Notes under the pieces: model-generated | Seen by the model: only the letters and a program-made list of their open reading frames with translations | What the model was told of the DNA's origin: nothing | The model's database searches: none | Translations under genes and position numbers: made by a program | Part shown: one piece after another, positions 42,586 through 50,196 of the stretch | Position numbering within the stretch: position 1 is the stretch's first letter | Layout: each line of letters begins with the position of its first letter | NCBI RefSeq assembly: GCF_023015965.1 | Contig: NZ_JALKAN010000002.1 | Location: forward strand, 1,139,335-1,189,530 | Reading direction: 5' to 3' | Length of the DNA: 50,196 nucleotides | Source: Allomuricauda sp. F6463D | GTDB taxonomy: Bacteria; Bacteroidota; Bacteroidia; Flavobacteriales; Flavobacteriaceae

Positions 42586-43182
42586 TTAAATATCCAGTGT
42601 CAACTGTTCTGGTAGTTGTCTAAAGCTTTTCCGATGATATTTGGTGAGGCCGTATTGTTTTATGGCTTCACGGTGTTCTTTGGTTGGGTATCCTTTGTTC
42701 TTTTTCCAGTTGTACATGGGAAATTCTTCATGGATTTTCTTCATGTATTCGTCCCGAAAGGTCTTTGCCAGTACTGATGCGGCTGCAATGCTCATATATT
42801 TCCCGTCTCCTTTAATAATACATTCATGCTCAATATTTGGATAGGACTTAAAACGGTTTCCATCCACAATAATAAAAGAAGGTACAGGATTTAATTTCGC
42901 AATTGCCCTATGCATGGCCAAAAAAGAGGCGTTCAGAATATTTAATTCATCAATTTCATCTTCAAAAACATGGCAAATCGAAAAAGAAACTGCTTCTTTT
43001 TCCAAAATAGGCCTTAAAAATGATCGTTTCCGCTCCGAAAGTTGTTTGGAGTCATTTAGGATAGTATTTTCAAATTTTTTTGGTAGAATTATCGCTGCAG
43101 CGGTCACTGGACCAGCCAGGCAGCCTCTTCCCGCTTCGTCGGTCCCTGCTTCAGTAAAAGAGCGATAACACAATTTTAACAT
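42586..43182 (-). CDS. rnhB: Ribonuclease HII
   Basis: 198 residues, the usual length. Motifs: [14 protein letters not shown] with D15 and E16, SKQLSERKR near residue 40, the catalytic Asp in FIIVDGNRF, and [24 protein letters not shown] near 125-145. It removes ribonucleotides from DNA, cutting RNA-DNA hybrids. Cytosolic housekeeping enzyme. It lies upstream of the large lipoprotein gene on the same strand. Confidence 0.96.
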   Translation of the reverse strand: MLKLCYRSFTEAGTDEAGRGCLAGPVTAAAIILPKKFENTILNDSKQLSERKRSFLRPILEKEAVSFSICHVFEDEIDELNILNASFLAMHRAIAKLNPVPSFIIVDGNRFKSYPNIEHECIIKGDGKYMSIAAASVLAKTFRDEYMKKIHEEFPMYNWKKNKGYPTKEHREAIKQYGLTKYHRKSFRQLPEQLTLDI

Positions 43183-43356
43183 TTTCTATTGAGTTTTAAC
43201 AGTGTGCTTGTGTGGAATAATGGAATCATCAGTAAACAGGTAAATAAATTCTTACATACTCAAAAAAAGAAATGTCGACATGAAAATAATGTGTTAAAAT
43301 TATAAAAAAACATAGTTATTTTATATCTAAACAGCCGTTTGCAAGGTTGTTAATTT

Positions 43357-43388
43357 TTTTGAATAGTAACTATTTATATTGAATTTTG
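43357..43388 (+). promoter_or_regulatory. Promoter of susC/susD
   Basis: TTTTTTTG (43354-43361) as the -33 element and GAATTTTG (43381-43388), one base off the TAnnTTTG -7 consensus, are 19 bp apart, 29 bp before the SusC start. Spacing and position fit a Bacteroidota promoter. Confidence 0.5.
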
Positions 43389-43416
43389 TTACGGACTAAT
43401 TCAAAAAATGAAATAA

Positions 43417-46400
43417 ATGAAAGCTAAGTTAGCATGGATGCTAGCACCTTTTTTGGTGCTATGTATGTCTTTCTCTTATGGACAAGAGAAAACAGTTTCA
43501 GGTAATGTAACAGACGAAACGGGTCTGCCCTTACCTGGTGTATCTATTGTGGTTGTGGGAACAACCAATGGAACACAAACCGATTTTGATGGAAATTATG
43601 CCATTTCAGTTGATGAGGGGCAGGCCTTACGCTTTAGTTATATTGGTCAGAAGACTGTAGAAAGAGCTGTAGGAGCCTCCTCAACAATTAACGTACAAAT
43701 GGAAACTGATGCCCAAGCATTGGAAGAAGTGGTTGTGACTGGTTACGGTACTACTTCTAAGAAGAAGGTTACAACCTCCATTGCCCAAGTAAGTTCAGAA
43801 GATGTGCAAAAGGTCTCTACGGCTAACATTTCTGGTGCCCTTCAAGGTAATGCTACTGGAATTCAAGTGAGTCAAGCTTCTGGTGCGCCAGGTGGAGAGA
43901 TTAGACTTAGGGTTAGGGGTGCTACTTCCATTAATGGATCTAACAGTCCTCTTTATATAGTGGATGGGGTTCAAATAGAAACTGGGACGACAGTCTCTGA
44001 TACATTCGGTGGTCAACGAAACAGTGCTCTTTCGAGTATTAACCCAAACGACATTGAATCCATTGAGATTTTAAAGGATGCTGCATCTGCAGCAATCTAT
44101 GGATCTAGAGGTTCTAATGGTGTTGTAATTATTACTACTAAAAAAGGTAAGGCTGGAAAGCCGACAATTTCTGTTGGTTCATATGTAGGATTTCAGAATC
44201 CTGTAGAAAAATATGAGATTAGTAACTATGGAGAATGGTTAAGATATGGCGATGACTATTATGCTAATTCAGGAAGGTATGATAACGGGACTTGGTCAGG
44301 AAATGTTGGTATGACTCAAAGTGAGTTGGACGATTTCTATGCTTCCGTTGCTGACCAGGGAGATGATTATATGGATGCCATCTACAAAGACAATGCTGTT
44401 GTTCGTGGATTGGATGTTAGTATTTCCGGTGGCTCTGATAAGACTAAGTATTTTATTGCTGGTAACTCTTTTAATCAAGAAGGGGTGTTATTAGGGCAGT
44501 CATACTTAAGGGAGAGCTTTAGAATGAACTTGAGTCAAGATTTTACTGATAAATTTAGGTTTATCGGTGGTGTTTCCGTTACCAACGAGCAACAGACCTT
44601 GGTAAATGGAGATAATAATATATACGGTGTATTGTCAACAGGGATACTTGAATCTCCAGGTAATAACATTTATAATGAAGATGGAACTTTTGATAGTTCG
44701 TCTTGGTTGTTCTCCAACCCTGTGCAAAACGCCTTGGAAAACGAAGCTAATGGTGAAACATTCCGAGTTTTGGTAAATGCTGAATTCCAATATGATTTGT
44801 TCGATTGGATGACTTTTACTTCTAAATGGGGTATGGATAATTTAGATTTTTATCAAAAAACATATTTGCCATCTACTTCAACAAGAGGAGCTGGTTCCAA
44901 TGGATATGCGGAAGACAGACAGCGTGTTATCAGAAGGTTGATGACAACCCAAGGGCTTCTGATGGATAAAAATTTCTCAGATTTTAATATTGGTGGATTC
45001 CTTGGTTTTGAGTACAATGGACGTCATTCAAGATTGACCATTGCTGAAAGAACAGGGTTTGCCTCTCCATTATTAAAAAACGTTACATCCGGAGCAACCG
45101 TTACAAACGCTGAAGGTGAATTTGTAGAAGATAATTTGGTTTCTTACATAGCAAGAGCATCTTTCGGGTACAAGAACAGATACCTTTTAGAAGCCTCAAT
45201 GAGGGCAGATGGATCTTCTAAATTTGGTCCTAACAATAAATATGGTTATTTCCCTTCTGTATCTGCAGGATACATTGTTTCTGAAGAAGATTGGTTCAAA
45301 AATGATGTGCTTACTTTTATGAAGCTTAGAGGTTCTTATGGTGTTACCGGAAACGATACTGGTATTGGTTCATACGACGCATTGCCAGGTGTAGGCGCAG
45401 TAAGTTATGCTGGAACAGTAGGAACAGCTATTACTACGATAGGTAACCCAGATGTAAAATGGGAAGAAACAACTCAGGTTAATATTGGTGCTTCATTAGG
45501 TTTTTGGAATGATAGATTAACCTTGGAGTATGATTATTTTGACAAAGAAACCAACGACTTATTGTTGGCTGTGCCTTTACCGGGGAACACTGGTTTTGGT
45601 GTAGCTGTAGATGGAAGTACAGCGGGTATCTACAGTAATGTAGGTTCCATGACCAACAAAGGGCATGAAATTGGCTTGAATGCTGATATTTTTGCTGGAG
45701 ACAATTTTACATGGTCTTCATCTATAGGGGTAAGTACTTTGGATAATGAGGTTACTTCGTTAGACGGGAATGCGCCATTTATAACAGGGTTTGTAAGTCG
45801 TATTGAAGAAGGTGCTCCACTTGGCGCATTCTATACATTGCAGGCTGATGGACTTTACCAAGAAGGTGATGTTATACCTGCTGCCTTAGCTGCAGACGGT
45901 GTAGGTGCTGGTGATGTTAAATATGTCGATCAAAATGATGATGGAATAATTAATGATGAAGATTATATCATTGGTGGTACTCCATGGGCGGATTTTACTG
46001 CGCATTGGAAAAATACGTTGACCTTTAAAGGTTTTGATCTGGACTTCCTTTGGGCCATGTCAGAAGGCAATGAAGTATTCAACAATACATTGCAATTTGC
46101 TGGGTCTGCCGCTAACCCTAACTACGGTAAGGTTAAGAGTCAATTAGATTATTGGTCTCCTAATAATACAGGTTCGAATTTACCAAGGCCTAATATCGAT
46201 ACTGCTAGTTACAATAACCAAGATTCTTCTCGATTTGTTGAGGATGGTTCTTGGATCAAGTTGAGAAACGTAACATTGGGTTACACACTTCCAAGTGGAA
46301 TTATGGGTCTAGATAATGTAAGGTTCTATGTTTCAGGTGACAACTTGTTGTTGTTCACAGATTATTCTGGAATTGATCCAGAGGTGAATTTCAGTGGTGC

Positions 46401-46482
46401 TTCCGCTGTAACATCCGGTACTGATTTCTTGACACAAGGAGCTAACAAAGTGTGGAAATTTGGTGTAAATGTCACATTCTAA
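43417..46482 (+). CDS. SusC/RagA-family TonB-dependent receptor
   Basis: 1021 residues. A signal peptide (MKAKLAWMLAPFLVLCMSFSYGQ) precedes the CarboxypepD_reg-like domain (VSGNVTDETGLPLPGVSIVVVGTTNGTQTDFDGNY). The SusC plug follows (LEEVVVTGYGTTSKKKVTTSIAQVSSEDV to ILKDAASAAIYGSRGSNGVVIITTKKGK), then a long barrel ending WKFGVNVTF. These proteins import oligosaccharides or peptides together with the SusD lipoprotein. The partner gene follows at once. No glycoside hydrolase is present near it, so the ligand is unknown. Confidence 0.97.
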   Translation: MKAKLAWMLAPFLVLCMSFSYGQEKTVSGNVTDETGLPLPGVSIVVVGTTNGTQTDFDGNYAISVDEGQALRFSYIGQKTVERAVGASSTINVQMETDAQALEEVVVTGYGTTSKKKVTTSIAQVSSEDVQKVSTANISGALQGNATGIQVSQASGAPGGEIRLRVRGATSINGSNSPLYIVDGVQIETGTTVSDTFGGQRNSALSSINPNDIESIEILKDAASAAIYGSRGSNGVVIITTKKGKAGKPTISVGSYVGFQNPVEKYEISNYGEWLRYGDDYYANSGRYDNGTWSGNVGMTQSELDDFYASVADQGDDYMDAIYKDNAVVRGLDVSISGGSDKTKYFIAGNSFNQEGVLLGQSYLRESFRMNLSQDFTDKFRFIGGVSVTNEQQTLVNGDNNIYGVLSTGILESPGNNIYNEDGTFDSSSWLFSNPVQNALENEANGETFRVLVNAEFQYDLFDWMTFTSKWGMDNLDFYQKTYLPSTSTRGAGSNGYAEDRQRVIRRLMTTQGLLMDKNFSDFNIGGFLGFEYNGRHSRLTIAERTGFASPLLKNVTSGATVTNAEGEFVEDNLVSYIARASFGYKNRYLLEASMRADGSSKFGPNNKYGYFPSVSAGYIVSEEDWFKNDVLTFMKLRGSYGVTGNDTGIGSYDALPGVGAVSYAGTVGTAITTIGNPDVKWEETTQVNIGASLGFWNDRLTLEYDYFDKETNDLLLAVPLPGNTGFGVAVDGSTAGIYSNVGSMTNKGHEIGLNADIFAGDNFTWSSSIGVSTLDNEVTSLDGNAPFITGFVSRIEEGAPLGAFYTLQADGLYQEGDVIPAALAADGVGAGDVKYVDQNDDGIINDEDYIIGGTPWADFTAHWKNTLTFKGFDLDFLWAMSEGNEVFNNTLQFAGSAANPNYGKVKSQLDYWSPNNTGSNLPRPNIDTASYNNQDSSRFVEDGSWIKLRNVTLGYTLPSGIMGLDNVRFYVSGDNLLLFTDYSGIDPEVNFSGASAVTSGTDFLTQGANKVWKFGVNVTF

Positions 46483-46489
46483 AAAAAAA

Positions 46490-47836
46490 ATGATGAAAAA
46501 AATATTATATAGTTTAACATTGTCTTTGCTTGTATTTAGCACAGGTTGTGAAGACACATTATTGGATTTGGACAACCCATCACAATTGGGTACTGATCAG
46601 TTTATTATCGATGATCAAAGTGCAGAACAAGCTGTAATAGGTATTTACAGTGCGTTTCAAGTAACTGATGTCGGTGGAGCGGTTCCTATTCAACTTTCTG
46701 GTTTATATGCTGACGAACTCTCTCACACTGGATCTTTTCCAACGTATACCGAGTTTTTTGTAAACAACGTTACTGCGACAGGGAATACCAATAATTCTAA
46801 CGTTTGGGAAAGTTTTTATGGAGGTATTTTTAGAGCAAACTCTGTAATTTATGCTCTAGAGAATCTTACTGAAGGCGAGGTTTCAAGTAGTGTAAGTGCT
46901 GCTTCTATAGCTGAAGCAAAAGCATTGAGAGCATATTTTTACTTTTATCTTGCACGCGCATACGGTGGAGTGCCAATTCCTGAAGGTTTGGTTACTCAAG
47001 AGGGTTCTGCAGCAGGTAACGTAGCTAGATCTACAGAAAGTGAGGTTTATGCATATATCCAGGCTGACATTGATGCGGCTTTAGGTAACCTTAATGATAA
47101 TGGAGTGTATAGATTTTCTAATGATGCATTAAGAGTATTAAAAGCTAAAGTCCATATGGAACTTGGTGAATATCCGGATGCTCAAGATGCACTAGAGCCT
47201 TTAATTGGCAGCTATACATTGCTTGGTAATTATGAAGATTTGTTTGTTCCTGGTGACAATAGCGAAGCTATATTCAGATTGAACTATTCTACTGATGACA
47301 GTAATGCATTGGCCTTTTATTTCTTCCCATCGGCAGATGGTGGTAGAAGGGAGACTGCGCCGACCATGTCGTTAGCATCTAGTTTCGATGTTGATGACAC
47401 ACGAATATCAATGATAGACAACCCTACGGATGCTTCATCAATTATTTTAACCAAATATAATGATGTTGCTACTGGTACAGATCAACCTTACATTTTCCGA
47501 TATGCGGATGTATTGTTAATGTACGCAGAGCTATTGGCTCGTGACAACGATGCCACTGCATCGGATTATATCAATGAAGTAAGGTCTAGGGCAAATCTTG
47601 GTGGTGTTGCTCTTACATCCACTAATGTTGTTGATGTAATTGCACAAGAGAGACTTTGGGAGCTTTATGGTGAAGGACAAAGATGGTTTGATGTAAAGAG
47701 ACTTGGACTTGCTCAAGAAGTAATAGAGGCAAAAGGTCTTACTTACAATGCAAACAGATTGGTTTGGCCATTGCCACAAGATGAAATCAATGCAAATGAA
47801 TCTATTACCCAAGCGGATCAGAATCCTGGATACTAG
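46490..47836 (+). CDS. SusD/RagB-family nutrient-binding lipoprotein
   Basis: 448 residues from the ATG at 46490 or the next codon but one (MMKKILYSLTLSLLVFSTGC), with a lipobox ending in Cys20 (CEDTLLDLDNPSQLG). The TPR-like start (SAEQAVIGIYSAFQ, AEAKALRAYFYFYLARAYGGVPI) and the C-terminal ERLWELYGEGQRWFDVKRLGLA with VWPLPQDEINANESITQNPGY-type end are the SusD hallmarks. It forms the lid of the SusC channel on the cell surface. Its start follows the SusC stop at once over a run of ten A. Confidence 0.95.
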   Translation: MMKKILYSLTLSLLVFSTGCEDTLLDLDNPSQLGTDQFIIDDQSAEQAVIGIYSAFQVTDVGGAVPIQLSGLYADELSHTGSFPTYTEFFVNNVTATGNTNNSNVWESFYGGIFRANSVIYALENLTEGEVSSSVSAASIAEAKALRAYFYFYLARAYGGVPIPEGLVTQEGSAAGNVARSTESEVYAYIQADIDAALGNLNDNGVYRFSNDALRVLKAKVHMELGEYPDAQDALEPLIGSYTLLGNYEDLFVPGDNSEAIFRLNYSTDDSNALAFYFFPSADGGRRETAPTMSLASSFDVDDTRISMIDNPTDASSIILTKYNDVATGTDQPYIFRYADVLLMYAELLARDNDATASDYINEVRSRANLGGVALTSTNVVDVIAQERLWELYGEGQRWFDVKRLGLAQEVIEAKGLTYNANRLVWPLPQDEINANESITQADQNPGY

Positions 47837-47859
47837 ATTTATCTGATAATTTTATTTTA

Positions 47860-47892
47860 AGTGACCCCCGCCAATCGGCGGGGGTTTTTTTA
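47860..47892 (+). terminator. Terminator of susC/susD
   Basis: ACCCCCGCC and GGCGGGGGT pair (47863-47886) and run into TTTTTTT, 25 bp after the SusD stop. Confidence 0.9.
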
Positions 47893-47929
47893 TGGGTAAA
47901 GTTTCACATTTCTTTAGAAACAAAACTTA

Positions 47930-47937
47930 TACCTTTG
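47930..47937 (+). promoter_or_regulatory. -7 element of the porin gene
   Basis: TACCTTTG matches TAnnTTTG exactly and lies 19 bp before the porin ATG at 47956. The -33 part is less clear (GTTTC near 47901). Confidence 0.45.
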
Positions 47938-47955
47938 TTCAATCAATATCGCGGA

Positions 47956-50007
47956 ATGAGATTTTTAGTGTTGCCCCTGCTTTTATTTACTGTCCAATCA
48001 GTCTTGGCACAACAAGATTCGATTCCTTCCCAAAAAGAGATGGATTCTCTACAATTTCAAGGAGAAGATTCCCTTTTGTTACGATCGAGGGATACCATAT
48101 CAATGGATTCCACAAAACGACTACGGAAAGGCGATAAGCCAAAAGGTGTAAAGTCTAAGGAAAAGGACTCTATTGGAATCGGAGACTATAAAATCGTTTC
48201 ATATCAAAGGGATACTACGTTGTTCGACACCACCCTGACTATTAGAAAAGAATATAAATACAACTACCTGCGTAAAGATGATTTTGAACTGATGCCCTTT
48301 GCCAATATGGGGCAACCCTATAACAAACTGGGGAGAAGTTTTACAAAAACAACATATTACCCAAATATCGGTGCAGCTGCAAAGCATCAAGGGTATTTTG
48401 AAAAAGAAGATGTCGACTATTACAGTGTGCCCACTCCAATGACGGAGCTCATGTTCAAGACAACCATGGAGCAAGGTCAATATTTGGATGCATTGCTGAC
48501 TTTCAACATATCAAGGCGATTTAATGCTTCAATTGCATACAATGGATTTAGGTCATTGGGTAAGTATAGGTACGAAGAAGCTCAGGATGGAAAATTCAGG
48601 GCAACTTTTAATTATATCACTGAAAATGGTCAATATGGAATTCGAGGGCATATTGCGGCTCAGGAAATGAAAAGTGAAGAAAGTGGCGGCTTACTGGATA
48701 AAATTCAATTTGAAGACGATTTACCAGATTTTCAAGATAGGGCAAAAATAGATTTGTTATACACGAATGCCAATACAAGAATATTGGGGAAGCGTTATTT
48801 TTTGGATCAACAATATAAATTGATAAATCAAAAAAAAGACTCAACAGACAATGATCCCACAACTTTGTCCATAGGACACGAGTTCAGTTACGAATCTCGA
48901 ATTTACGATTTTGAACAGACCTCTCAGAACGATGCATTTGGTGAGGACCCATTTGTAACCCCAATTGAAGATCGGGCGCGACTCAAGACTATGTTTAACA
49001 AAGGTAAGGTAGAGTTTGTCAATAAAACATTGGGTAGACTATCTGGAAATATAAGCCTCTATAACTATAATTACTTTTTCAATAGCATTTTAATTACAGA
49101 TACCGAAACTATAGATAACCAATTGAAAGGAGAGGAGATTTCAATAGGAGGAACCTATTCCAATACCATAGGAGCTTTCCATCTCGAAGGAAATGTCGAC
49201 TATACCGTTTCGGGAGAGCTTACAGGTAACAACTTTGATGCGGTAGCCAAGTATAGGCTCAATAAAAATAACTTGGTTACAGGCGCTCTACATATATCTT
49301 CTCGAATGCCCGACTTTAATTATCTGCTCTATCAGAGTGATTATAGAAATTTTAACTGGCAAAACAACGATGCATTTGAAAAGATTCAGACCCAAGGTAT
49401 AAGTTTTGGACTTGATTCGGATTTATTTGGATTCTTGGAAGCCGAATACAGTATTGTGGATAACTATACCTATTTTGCATCTACAGCAGCTAATGATGAG
49501 GAAATTGAATCAAGTCAAGAGACAGCTTTTGTAAACCCGTTCCAAGAATCGGGAACCATAAACCATCTGAAAGTCAAATATCAAAAAGAATTTAAGTATC
49601 GGAAATGGTCTTTGATGAATACGGTGATGTACCAAGAGGTGGCTCAGGACAATCAAGTGCTCAACCTTCCACAAGTAGTAACTCGGAATACCTTGTACTT
49701 TTCGAGTGATATTTTTAAAAAGGCTATGTTTATACAAACAGGAGTTACCTTCAAATACTTTACCTCATATAATATGGATGCCTATAATCCCTTGTTGGGA
49801 GAATTCTATATACAGAACAAAGAAGAGTTGGGAGGGTATCCATTATTGGATGTTTTTATAAATGCTAAAGTGAAACAAACTCGAATTTATTTAAAAGCAG
49901 AACACCTGAACTCCATGTTTTCGGAACCTAATTATTACTCCGCACCCAATTATCCATATCGTGATTTTGTAATCCGTTTTGGATTGGTCTGGAATTTCTT
50001 TTCTTAA
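47956..50007 (+). CDS. Putative porin (Porin_10-like)
   Basis: 683 residues from the ATG at 47956 (MRFLVLPLLLFTVQSVLAQQ), a clean signal peptide; the longer frame is ignored. A charged linker rich in Asp and Lys (residues 25-85) precedes a domain with KYNYLRKDDFELMPFANMGQPYNKLG and RSFTKTTYYPNIGAAAKHQ, then many alternating strands to the aromatic end NYPYRDFVIRFGLVWNFFS. This matches the Bacteroidota putative-porin family (PF14121) from memory; an outer-membrane barrel is expected. Single gene behind its own promoter. Confidence 0.85.
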   Translation: MRFLVLPLLLFTVQSVLAQQDSIPSQKEMDSLQFQGEDSLLLRSRDTISMDSTKRLRKGDKPKGVKSKEKDSIGIGDYKIVSYQRDTTLFDTTLTIRKEYKYNYLRKDDFELMPFANMGQPYNKLGRSFTKTTYYPNIGAAAKHQGYFEKEDVDYYSVPTPMTELMFKTTMEQGQYLDALLTFNISRRFNASIAYNGFRSLGKYRYEEAQDGKFRATFNYITENGQYGIRGHIAAQEMKSEESGGLLDKIQFEDDLPDFQDRAKIDLLYTNANTRILGKRYFLDQQYKLINQKKDSTDNDPTTLSIGHEFSYESRIYDFEQTSQNDAFGEDPFVTPIEDRARLKTMFNKGKVEFVNKTLGRLSGNISLYNYNYFFNSILITDTETIDNQLKGEEISIGGTYSNTIGAFHLEGNVDYTVSGELTGNNFDAVAKYRLNKNNLVTGALHISSRMPDFNYLLYQSDYRNFNWQNNDAFEKIQTQGISFGLDSDLFGFLEAEYSIVDNYTYFASTAANDEEIESSQETAFVNPFQESGTINHLKVKYQKEFKYRKWSLMNTVMYQEVAQDNQVLNLPQVVTRNTLYFSSDIFKKAMFIQTGVTFKYFTSYNMDAYNPLLGEFYIQNKEELGGYPLLDVFINAKVKQTRIYLKAEHLNSMFSEPNYYSAPNYPYRDFVIRFGLVWNFFS

Positions 50008-50094
50008 AATTCACCAATGGTGAAAAGAAAGTAAACCTGATAAACAAGCACTTATAAATTATTTGCATTTTTTTAAAAAAAATATTGAAAAACA

Positions 50095-50127
50095 TTTTGT
50101 GGGAAGAAAATAAGGTGCGTATATTTG
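50095..50127 (+). promoter_or_regulatory. Strong promoter at the window end
   Basis: TTTTG (50095-50099) and TATATTTG (50120-50127) match both Bacteroidota promoter elements with a 20-bp gap. The following CACCCGCTTAGCTGATAAGG has no start codon before the window ends. A stable-RNA operon (rRNA or tRNA) is one possibility; the gene itself is outside the window. Confidence 0.6.
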
Positions 50128-50196
50128 CACCCGCTTAGCTGATAAGGCAGGGCGTAAACGAGGGAGGATCGGGATTGATATCTTGGTTTTTCGGAG

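Overview
The window looks like a chromosomal segment of a marine-type Flavobacteriaceae (Bacteroidota). Evidence: two TonB-dependent receptors carrying a CarboxypepD_reg-like N-terminus, a SusC/SusD pair, a porin-like protein, many short lipoproteins with SC/AC lipoboxes, promoters of the Bacteroidota TAnnTTTG type, and a low-GC, AT-rich intergenic style. Housekeeping anchors are lysS, lipB and rnhB. No rRNA, tRNA, CRISPR array or intact insertion sequence was seen.

Layout. 1-290: three copies of a short dispersed repeat. 291-5760: accessory genes, all on the minus strand; from about 1860 to 5760 they form a row of single-gene or two-gene units separated by imperfectly palindromic 130-bp sites (SRPBCC-like protein, dihydrofolate-reductase-family protein, OLD ATPase/TOPRIM nuclease, TPR membrane protein plus small partner). 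5909-9106: a heptanucleotide tandem repeat, then core-like envelope genes (two DUF748/AsmA-like proteins and an ArsC/Spx-fold protein). 9405-16650: a second minus-strand row built with the same kinds of boundary site, carrying a PLP decarboxylase and a four-gene putative defence operon (HTH regulator, cytosine-C5 DNA methyltransferase, double-GHKL ATPase/histidine-kinase-like protein, receiver-domain protein). 16696-31230: core chromosome (DUF3307 and SatD, small periplasmic proteins, a zinc metalloprotease, a repeat protein, a DASS transporter, a TonB receptor, lysS, Pmp3-like protein, lipB). 31299-32625: a third, single-gene unit on the plus strand (HNH nuclease-like) flanked by the same class of site. 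32756-38648: lipoproteins and small outer-membrane proteins in a duplicated block that also holds relics of gene 3-prime ends. 38668-50007: OmpA-type protein, large lipoprotein, rnhB, SusC/SusD, porin. The window ends on a strong-looking promoter.

How it fits together. The most interesting reading is that three gene rows are integron-like cassette arrays without a visible integrase: same gene direction inside each row, gene starts lying next to GTTAGC or GTTGT-type ends, foldable 65-200-bp sites, and the same upstream-end sequence on rows 1 and 2 and the same downstream-end sequence on rows 2 and 3. Their cargo is rich in probable defence functions (OLD nuclease, HNH nuclease, methyltransferase operon). 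The methyltransferase operon joins an m5C methyltransferase to what looks like a two-component phosphorelay (kinase-like H507, receiver D60), a combination I cannot match to a named system. All functional statements rest on reading motifs by eye; no database search was possible.
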